In this document: positions 58,464 to 64,000 of the stretch, one piece after another
Numbering within the stretch: the stretch's first letter is position 1
How the letters are laid out: each line of letters begins with the position of its first letter
Assembly (NCBI RefSeq): GCF_030167915.1
Contig: NZ_JARGNB010000001.1
Coordinates: 372,001-436,000, forward strand
Direction: 5' to 3'
DNA length: 64,000 nucleotides
From: Aquabacterium humicola
GTDB lineage: Bacteria > Pseudomonadota > Gammaproteobacteria > Burkholderiales > Burkholderiaceae_C
Notes under the pieces: generated by a model
Told to the model about the DNA's origin: nothing
The model's input: only the letters and a program-made list of their open reading frames with translations
Databases searched by the model: none
Translations under genes and position numbers: made by a program

Positions 58464-59639
58464 TCAGAACGCGGCGATGCCGGTGATCGCGCGGCCGAGG
58501 ATCAGCGCATGCACGTCATGCGTGCCCTCGTAGGTGTTCACGACTTCCAAGTTGACGAGGTGCCGCGCGACGCCGAACTCGTCCGAGATGCCGTTGCCGC
58601 CCAGCATGTCGCGCGCGGTGCGGGCGATGTCCAGCGCCTTGCCGCAGCTGTTGCGCTTCATGATCGACGTGATCTCGACCGCGGCCGTGCCTTCGTCCTT
58701 CATGCGGCCCAGGCGCAGGCAGCCCTGCAGGCCCAGCGTGATGTCGGTCAGCATGTCGGCCAGCTTCTTCTGCACCAGCTGGTTCGCGGCCAGCGGCTTG
58801 CCGAACTGCTTGCGGTCCATCGTGTACTGGCGCGCGGTGTGGAAGCAGAACTCGGCGGCGCCGAGCGCACCCCAGGCGATGCCGTAGCGCGCGCTGTTCA
58901 GGCAGGTGAACGGACCCTTCAGGCCGCGCACCTCGGGGAAGGCGTTCTCCTCGGGGCAGAACACCTCGTCCATCACGATCTCGCCGGTGATCGACGCGCG
59001 CAGGCCCACCTTGCCGTGGATCGCCGGTGCCGACAGCCCCTTCGCGCCCTTGTCGAGGATGAAGCCGCGGATCTGGCCGCCGTCGTCCTTGGCCCAGACG
59101 ACGAAGACGTCGGCGATCGGGCTGTTGGTGATCCACATCTTCGAGCCGGAGAGTGAATAACCGCCCGGCACCTTCTTCGCGCGCGTCACCATGCTGCCGG
59201 GGTCGGAGCCGTGGTTCGGCTCGGTCAGGCCGAAGCAGCCGATCCATTCGCCGGTGGCCAGCTTCGGCAGGTACTTCTGCTTCTGCGCCTCGGTGCCGAA
59301 TTCGTTGATCGGCACCATCACCAGCGACGACTGCACGCTCATCATCGAGCGGTAGCCGGAGTCGATCCGCTCGACCTCGCGCGCCACCAGGCCGTAGCAG
59401 ACGTAGTTCAGGCCGGCGCCGCCGTAGGCCTCAGGGATCGTCGGGCCCAGCAGGCCCAGCTCGCCCATCTCGCGGAAGATGGCGGCATCGGTCTTCTCGT
59501 GGCGGAAGGCCTCGAGCACGCGCGGCGCCAGGCGGTCGGTGCAGTAGGCGCGCGCGGCATCGCGCACGGCGCGCTCGTCGTCGCTCAGCTGCGCGTCCAG
59601 CAGGAGGGCATCGTCCCAGTGGAAGGAAGGCTTGGCCAT
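58464..59639 (-). CDS. gcdH: Glutaryl-CoA dehydrogenase
   Basis: A 391-residue acyl-CoA dehydrogenase that oxidises and decarboxylates glutaryl-CoA to crotonyl-CoA, passing electrons to ETF. Family features: [17 protein letters not shown] for FAD and substrate contact, [21 protein letters not shown], and the C-terminal [20 protein letters not shown] that holds the catalytic Glu. The last motif is typical of GcdH. ATG 59639 follows a purine-rich stretch. It is divergent from the LysR gene, whose product probably controls it, over 162 bases with two inverted repeats. Confidence 0.95.
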   Translation of the reverse strand: MAKPSFHWDDALLLDAQLSDDERAVRDAARAYCTDRLAPRVLEAFRHEKTDAAIFREMGELGLLGPTIPEAYGGAGLNYVCYGLVAREVERIDSGYRSMMSVQSSLVMVPINEFGTEAQKQKYLPKLATGEWIGCFGLTEPNHGSDPGSMVTRAKKVPGGYSLSGSKMWITNSPIADVFVVWAKDDGGQIRGFILDKGAKGLSAPAIHGKVGLRASITGEIVMDEVFCPEENAFPEVRGLKGPFTCLNSARYGIAWGALGAAEFCFHTARQYTMDRKQFGKPLAANQLVQKKLADMLTDITLGLQGCLRLGRMKDEGTAAVEITSIMKRNSCGKALDIARTARDMLGGNGISDEFGVARHLVNLEVVNTYEGTHDVHALILGRAITGIAAF

Positions 59640-59723
59640 GGTCTGTCTCGCTCGTCTGCTCGTAAGGGATGGCGGCGATGCTAGGCCGATGCCGGGTCGG
59701 CGGCAAATCATTCTTTGTCACCC

Positions 59724-59782
59724 AGACATGAGGCGGCAGAATGTCTCGGGAATCGATCCACCGATGACCGGCGGGTCATCGG
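59724..59782. promoter_or_regulatory. Inverted repeats between gcdH and its LysR regulator
   Basis: AGACAT (59724-59729) and ATGTCT (59741-59746) form a LysR-like dyad with a T-N11-A core. A second, perfect 9-base inverted repeat CCGATGACC-GGCG-GGTCATCGG lies at 59761-59782, 19 bases before the LysR start codon. The first may activate gcdH and the second may be a binding site or a hairpin in the lysR leader. Confidence 0.55.
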
Positions 59783-59801
59783 AGTGCCGAAGGAGCATGT
59801 C

Positions 59802-60731
59802 ATGCCCCGCAAGATCCCGTCGCTGCAGGCCCTGAGCTGCTTCGACGCCGCCGCCCGCCACGAGAGCTACACCCGCGCCGCGCACGAGCTGGCGCTGACG
59901 CAGGGCGCGGTGTCGCGCCAGGTCGCGGCGCTGGAAGACTTCGTCGGCGTCGCGCTGTTCCGCCGCACGCGCCACGGCGTCGCGTTGACCCCGGCCGGCG
60001 CGGCGTACGCGCGCCAGGTGGCCGGCCGGCTCGACGGGCTGGAGCGCGATACGCTGGACGCGATGGCCCAGAGCGCCGGGGGCGCCGGCGGCGGCGCGAT
60101 CCACCTGGCCGCGGTGCCGACCTTCGCGACGCGCTGGCTGCTGCCGCGCCTGCCGGACCTCGCGGCGCGCCATCCCGACATCACGGTGCACGTCGAGGTC
60201 GCGACGCGGCCCTTCCTTTTCGCCGATTCCGGCCACGATGCGGCGCTGTACGCCGGCACGCCGCAGCAGGTGGCGAACTGGGCCGGCACGCGCGCGACGC
60301 TGCTGCTGCACGAGGAGGTGCTGCCGGTGGCCAGCCCGGCGCTGCTGGCCGGCCGCCGGCGCTGGTCGCCCGCCGACCTCGTCGCACTGCCGCTGCTGCA
60401 GCAGAGCACCCGCCCCGAGGCCTGGCGCGACTGGTTCGCCGCGATGGACGTGCCCGACGCCGCCGCCAGCCCGCGCGCGCTGCAGGGTCCGCGGCTGGAG
60501 CTGTTCTCGATGCTCGCGGTGGCTGCCGCGCAGGGCCTGGGCGTGGCGCTGGTGCCCCGCCTGCTGGTCGAGGCCGAGCTCGAACGCGGCGAGCTGCGCA
60601 TCGCCTGCCCGAAGCCGTTGCGCGGCCAGCGCGGCTACTACTTCGTGGTGCCCGAGCACCCCGGCGCTGAGCGGCCGGTGCTGGCGGCCTTGCGCGACTG
60701 GCTGGTGCAGCAGGCGCAGGCTCAGCGGTAG
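59802..60731 (+). CDS. LysR-family regulator (GcvA-like), probable regulator of gcdH
   Basis: A 309-residue transcription factor. The N-terminal winged helix-turn-helix (PSLQALSCFDAAARHESYTRAAHELALTQGAVSRQVAALEDFVGVALFRRT) is of the GcvA type; the rest (about 95-300) is a periplasmic-binding-protein-like effector domain. It is divergent from gcdH, the standard place of a LysR regulator, so it probably activates gcdH and the CoA-transferase in response to glutarate or glutaryl-CoA. ATG 59802 gives the normal start. Its 3' end overlaps the convergent monooxygenase gene by 10 bases. Confidence 0.92.
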   Translation: MPRKIPSLQALSCFDAAARHESYTRAAHELALTQGAVSRQVAALEDFVGVALFRRTRHGVALTPAGAAYARQVAGRLDGLERDTLDAMAQSAGGAGGGAIHLAAVPTFATRWLLPRLPDLAARHPDITVHVEVATRPFLFADSGHDAALYAGTPQQVANWAGTRATLLLHEEVLPVASPALLAGRRRWSPADLVALPLLQQSTRPEAWRDWFAAMDVPDAAASPRALQGPRLELFSMLAVAAAQGLGVALVPRLLVEAELERGELRIACPKPLRGQRGYYFVVPEHPGAERPVLAALRDWLVQQAQAQR

Positions 60732-61909
60732 GCCAGGCCCGACAGCTGCCAGGCCAGGCGGCGCCGGAACGGCGGGCACAGCGCCAGCAGCGACAGCAGC
60801 GCATTGCGCAGCAGCCGGCGCGCCGGCGGCACCGTGGCCAGCCGCGTCAGCCGGTGCGCCAGCGCGATCACCTGCTGCGCGATCGGCCGGCGCTCGGCGC
60901 CATAGGCATCCAGCGCCGCGTCGTCGCCTTCCAGCGCACGGCCCAGCGCCGTGGCCAGGCGCATCGCGTCGAGCATGCCGGTGTTCATGCCCTGGCCGCC
61001 GGCCGGGCTGTGCACGTGCGCGGCGTCGCCGGCCAGCAGCAGGCGGCCGGCGCGGTAGCGCTCGGCAATGCGGTGGTGCACGCGGAAGCGCGAGCTCCAC
61101 AGCAGCGCGCGCACGCGGGCCGGTGCGCGCTGCGGCCCGCGCGCATCCAGCAGCGCCTGGATGAAGGCGGCGTCGGGCTGCTCGGGCGCCTCGTCGACCG
61201 TCGCGACGACGCGGTGCCGGCCATCGGGCAGCGGTGCGACGACGGCCATGCCGGCCGGCGAGAAGTACAGCACCACCTCGTCGTGCGGCACGCCGCCGTC
61301 GAGCTGCACGTCGGCCAGCACGAACGCTTCGTCGTAGCGGTCGCCGTCGAACGGAATGCCCGCAAAGCCGCGCACCGCGCTGTGCATGCCGTCGGCGCCG
61401 ACGACGTAGCGCGCCGCGATGCACGTGCCGTCGTCGAGCGTGGCCAGCGCGTGCTCGTCCGACTGCGTCAGCCCGATCAGCGTGCGCGGCCGCATCACCG
61501 TGCCGCCCAGCGCCAGCAGCCGATCGAGCAGCGCCCGCTCGGTCTCGGCCTGCGAAATCATCAAGGTGAACGGATAGCGCGACGGCAGCTGGGCGAAGCC
61601 GATCGGCATCAGCACGCGGTCGCGGTCGCGCACGCTGAAGCGTTGCGCCTGCAGGCCGCGGGCGACCAGCGCGGCGGACACGCCCAGCGGCTCCAGCACC
61701 TCCAGCGTGCGCGCATGCACGACCGCCGCGCGCGAGGTGTTCGCGCCTTCGGCCAGGCGGTCGATCAGCAGGCAGCGCACGCCGCGCGCCTGCAGCGCGG
61801 CGGCCAGCGTCAGGCCGGTGGGGCCGGCGCCGACGATCAGCACGTCGGTGTCGCAGGCCGTGCCGGCAGCGGGCGAGGGCACATCGGGGCGGGGTGGGGT
61901 GGCGGGCAT
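60722..61909 (-). CDS. FAD-dependent aromatic monooxygenase (PHBH-like fold)
   Basis: A 395-residue flavoprotein hydroxylase. The FAD-binding motif is VLIVGAGPTGLTLAAALQARG near residue 22, the DG motif is VVGADGMHSAVR, and the GD motif is LLLAGDAAHVHSPAGGQGMNTGM near 280. Such enzymes hydroxylate phenols, quinones or antibiotics using NAD(P)H and O2; the substrate is not clear. There is no linked ring-cleavage gene. ATG 61909 is chosen (a TTG at 61930 is less likely). It is divergent from a TetR gene over a set of palindromes, so substrate-induced derepression is the likely control. Confidence 0.92.
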   Translation of the reverse strand: MPATPPRPDVPSPAAGTACDTDVLIVGAGPTGLTLAAALQARGVRCLLIDRLAEGANTSRAAVVHARTLEVLEPLGVSAALVARGLQAQRFSVRDRDRVLMPIGFAQLPSRYPFTLMISQAETERALLDRLLALGGTVMRPRTLIGLTQSDEHALATLDDGTCIAARYVVGADGMHSAVRGFAGIPFDGDRYDEAFVLADVQLDGGVPHDEVVLYFSPAGMAVVAPLPDGRHRVVATVDEAPEQPDAAFIQALLDARGPQRAPARVRALLWSSRFRVHHRIAERYRAGRLLLAGDAAHVHSPAGGQGMNTGMLDAMRLATALGRALEGDDAALDAYGAERRPIAQQVIALAHRLTRLATVPPARRLLRNALLSLLALCPPFRRRLAWQLSGLAYR

Positions 61910-61922
61910 CGTCGGGCTCCTG

Positions 61923-61992
61923 GTCAACAAGTGTTGGTCAACATGTGTTGACTACTTTAGACGGATGGCGCAAGAAGTCAACGTCCGTTGGC
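61923..61992. promoter_or_regulatory. Three palindromic operators between the monooxygenase and tetR genes
   Basis: Site 1, GTCAACA-AG-TGTTG (61923-61936), and site 2, GTCAACA-TG-TGTTGAC (61937-61952), are placed head to tail with a 14-base period. A weaker third site, GTCAACG-TC-CGTTGGC (61977-61992), lies 14 bases before the tetR start codon. The shared half-site GTCAAC fits one dimeric repressor controlling both divergent genes. Confidence 0.85.
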
Positions 61993-62006
61993 TTACAGTC
62001 GACACA

Positions 62007-62573
62007 ATGAGCGACGCCCCTCCCCGCAAGTCCGACGCCACCAAGGCGGCGATCCTCGGCGCCGCCCGCGAGCAGTTCGCGCGGCACGGCTACCAGGGCG
62101 CGACGATCCGCGCGATCGCCGGCGCCGCGGCCATCGACCCGGCGATGGTGATGCGCTACTTCGGCAACAAGGAGCAGCTGTTCGCCGCCGCGGCGGAGTT
62201 CGATCTGCAGCTGCCGGACCTGTCGGCGCTGCCGAGGGCGGAGGTCGGCGCCGCACTCGTCGCGCACTTCCTGCAGCGCTGGGAGGCCGACGATTCGCTG
62301 ATGGCCCTGCTGCGCAGCGCGATCGCCAACGAGGCCGCGGCCGAACGCATGCGCCGGCTCTTCGCGACGCAGGTGGCGCCGGCGATCGCCGGGCTCGTCG
62401 ACGAGCCGCGCGCCGGCGTCGCCGCGCGCGCCGGGCTGGTCGCGACGCAGATGCTCGGTCTGGCGCTTTGCCGCTACCTGCTGAAGCTGCCGCCCGTGGT
62501 CGCCCTGTCGCGTGCCGAAGCCGCGCGGCGCATCGGCCCGACCTTGCAGGCCTACCTGTTCGAGCCGCGCTGA
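62007..62573 (+). CDS. TetR-family transcriptional repressor
   Basis: A 188-residue regulator. The N-terminal HTH (residues 8-55) has the family pattern KAAILGAAREQFARHGYQGATIRAIAGAAAIDPAMVMRYFGNKEQLF. The C-terminal ligand domain is helical with FLQRWEADDSLMALLRSAIANEAAAERMR. It is divergent from the flavin monooxygenase gene and preceded by three similar palindromes, so it probably represses both itself and the monooxygenase until the substrate or a related molecule binds. ATG 62007 is the family start. Confidence 0.93.
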   Translation: MSDAPPRKSDATKAAILGAAREQFARHGYQGATIRAIAGAAAIDPAMVMRYFGNKEQLFAAAAEFDLQLPDLSALPRAEVGAALVAHFLQRWEADDSLMALLRSAIANEAAAERMRRLFATQVAPAIAGLVDEPRAGVAARAGLVATQMLGLALCRYLLKLPPVVALSRAEAARRIGPTLQAYLFEPR

Positions 62574-62593
62574 GCCCCTATACGATCCGGACC

Positions 62594-63241
62594 ATGCGCA
62601 TCCTGATCGCCGACGACAACGAAGCGCTCGCGCTGGGCCTGGGCCACGTCCTGGAGCAGTCCGGCCATGTCGTCGAGGCGGTCAGCGACGGTCAGGCCAC
62701 GCTGGAGGCGATCGAACGCGGTCACTTCGAGCTGCTGGTGCTCGACTACGGCATGCCGCGCCTCGACGGTGCGCAGGTGCTGCGCCGGGTGCGTGCGCGC
62801 ACCGACTACCTGCCGGTGCTGCTGGCCAGCGCGCACGACGACGCGGCGAGGCGCCTGGCCGACCAGGGGCTGGCGGTCGACGCGGTGCTGACCAAGCCGT
62901 TCAGCATCAATGCCTTCGAGTCGCTGGTCGAGGAACTGGAGCGCGGCATCTGCCGCGAGCACGCGACCCGGCATGTCGTGCACTTCGGCCCGCTGCGGTG
63001 CGACCCGGCGACCGGCCGCACGACCATCGATGGCGCGCCGCTCGAACTCGACGACGACCAGCGGCGCGTGCTGGAGCGGCTGGCCAGCCACCACGGCGAA
63101 GCGGTGGGCGCCGACGAGCTGTCGCCGCTGGCGTCGCAGCCGCTGGAGCCGGTGATCGCCGGGCTGCAGCAGCGGCTGGACGCCACACCGCTGAAGCTGG
63201 TCGCGGTGCGCGGCATCGGCTGGTGCCTGGCGATCGGCTGA
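62594..63241 (+). CDS. Response regulator with a divergent OmpR-type winged helix
   Basis: A 215-residue regulator. The receiver domain (1-118) has IADDNEA, the phospho-acceptor Asp in LLVLDYGMPRLDG, and LTKPFS. The C-terminal part resembles the OmpR/PhoB winged helix (GPLRCDPATGRTTIDGAPLELDDDQRRVLERLASHHGEAV and LVAVRGIGWCLAIG) but is short, and its recognition-helix segment is poor in basic residues, so DNA binding is uncertain. No histidine kinase is adjacent; the TetR gene ends 20 bases upstream. The partner kinase is unknown. Confidence 0.88.
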   Translation: MRILIADDNEALALGLGHVLEQSGHVVEAVSDGQATLEAIERGHFELLVLDYGMPRLDGAQVLRRVRARTDYLPVLLASAHDDAARRLADQGLAVDAVLTKPFSINAFESLVEELERGICREHATRHVVHFGPLRCDPATGRTTIDGAPLELDDDQRRVLERLASHHGEAVGADELSPLASQPLEPVIAGLQQRLDATPLKLVAVRGIGWCLAIG

Positions 63242-63321
63242 GGGGGCCGAGCGGCTGACCCCCGGGTGGCTGACGGCCGCGTGGCGGGGTCGCCGGCACA
63301 CCGCTTGCCGCCGCTGCCGGC

Positions 63322-64000
63322 ATGGCCAGCAGCATCCAGGCGCGCAGCAGCGTCCGCATCGGCATCTCGGGCTGGCGCTACGCGCCCTGGCGCGGCGTCT
63401 TCTATCCCCCGGGCCTGCCGCAGCGGCAGGAGCTGGCCTTCGCGTCGCGCATGCTGCCGACGATCGAGATCAACGGCTCGTTCTACTCGCTGCAGAAGCC
63501 CGCGTTCTATGCCGAGTGGCACGACGCGACGCCGGAGGACTTCGTCTTCTCGGTCAAGGGGCCGAAGTACATCACGCACCTGCGCCGGCTGAAGGACGTG
63601 CGCACGCCACTGGCGAACTTCTTCGCCTCCGGCGTGTTCGCGCTCGGTGCCAAGCTAGGTCCGATCCTGTGGCAGTTCCCGCCGCAGCTGCCGTTCCTGG
63701 CCGAGCGCTTCGAGACCTTCTTCGAGATGCTGCCGCACGACACCCAGGCCGCGCTGGCGCTGGCCGAAGACCATGACCGCCGCGTCGAAGGACGCTCGCT
63801 TCTGGCGATAGACCGCAAGCGCCCGCTGCGCCATGCGGTCGAGATCCGCCATCCGAGCTTCGTCGACCCGGATTTCGTCGCGCTGCTGCGCCGCCACCGC
63901 ATCGCGCTGGTCACCGCCGACACCGCGGGCCGCTGGCCGCTGCTCGAAGACCTGACGGCCGACTTCGTCTACCTGCGGCTGCACGGCGACGTCGAGCTCT
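63322..64000 (+). CDS. DUF72 family protein (YecE-like), 3' end outside window
   Basis: The first 226 residues of a DUF72 TIM-barrel-like protein. RIGISGWRYAPWRGVFYPPGLPQRQELAFASRML, EINGSFYSLQKP, the segment FSVKGPKYITHLRRLKD, and GPILWQFPPQLPF are typical. The family is widespread and of unknown function. ATG 63322 fits the family start. The reading frame stays open to the last base of the window, so the C-terminus is missing here. It lies 80 bases after the response regulator gene. Confidence 0.92.
   Translation, partial: MASSIQARSSVRIGISGWRYAPWRGVFYPPGLPQRQELAFASRMLPTIEINGSFYSLQKPAFYAEWHDATPEDFVFSVKGPKYITHLRRLKDVRTPLANFFASGVFALGAKLGPILWQFPPQLPFLAERFETFFEMLPHDTQAALALAEDHDRRVEGRSLLAIDRKRPLRHAVEIRHPSFVDPDFVALLRRHRIALVTADTAGRWPLLEDLTADFVYLRLHGDVEL

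Overview
The window is a chromosomal segment of very high GC content with dense coding, short intergenic gaps and no sign of mobile elements. Gene families and local order (PmbA beside DarP and Mog; SLC5/STAC sensor kinase with a DUF4212-type symporter; DUF3422, DUF3617, DUF3034; glutaryl-CoA dehydrogenase beside a CaiB-type CoA-transferase) point to a betaproteobacterium of the order Burkholderiales, perhaps near Rubrivivax, Leptothrix or Methylibium. That placement is inference from gene content; no rRNA is present.

Region by region: (1) 1-6955, a membrane-bound formate dehydrogenase operon (catalytic Cys subunit truncated at the left edge, Fe-S subunit, small lipoprotein, cytochrome b subunit), convergent with a molybdenum/tungsten module (mobA-like, tupC, tupB). 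(2) 7121-8756, a chromosomal actin-like ParM/ParR-type gene pair. (3) 8928-19450, housekeeping and stress genes (glycine-zipper lipoprotein, suhB, trmJ, cysE, mog, darP, pmbA, M28 peptidase, an orphan TRAP receptor, an HD-GYP protein, tRNA-Thr). (4) 19522-24425, fbp-pepN-prfB, with prfB read through a programmed +1 frameshift. (5) 24619-36180, a carboxylate uptake and signalling locus: DUF4212 small subunit, large Na+/solute symporter with an EF-hand-like loop, CBS-DUF294 protein, SLC5-STAC histidine kinase, a receiver-only regulator and a PAS/DnaQ-exonuclease fusion. (6) 36233-45848, an alpha/beta hydrolase, GNAT, acyl-CoA synthetase, sulfurtransferase, a DUF2975/YozG-type regulator pair, aldo/keto reductase, a YbaK-type deacylase with tandem hairpin repeats, and a PAS-GGDEF-EAL protein. 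(7) 45878-52185, a leftward run rich in metal handling: DUF3422, TonB-dependent receptor, NiCoT permease, exported truncated haemoglobin, DUF3034, PCu(A)C chaperone. (8) 52368-57262, plsY with a His-rich tail, a RidA-like gene, a thiol oxidoreductase, a Sua5/YciO protein, DUF3617, a PHP phosphoesterase, and an XRE/AbiEii-like toxin-antitoxin pair behind a symmetric operator. (9) 57275-64000, glutaryl-CoA degradation with a LysR regulator, a flavin monooxygenase divergent from its likely TetR repressor over three palindromes, an OmpR-like regulator and a truncated DUF72 gene.

How they fit together: region 1 couples oxidation of formate at the membrane to supply of the pterin metal. Region 5 joins uptake of a small carboxylate (acetate is the best guess) to a sensor kinase that itself carries a transporter domain. 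Region 7 pairs an outer-membrane receptor with a nickel/cobalt inner-membrane permease. AT-rich islands stand out against the GC background at 41797-41813, 56038-56083 and 61923-61992; each carries inverted repeats beside a predicted transcription factor. No CRISPR array, insertion sequence, integrase or rRNA operon was found, and no stretch above 300 bases lacks a gene.
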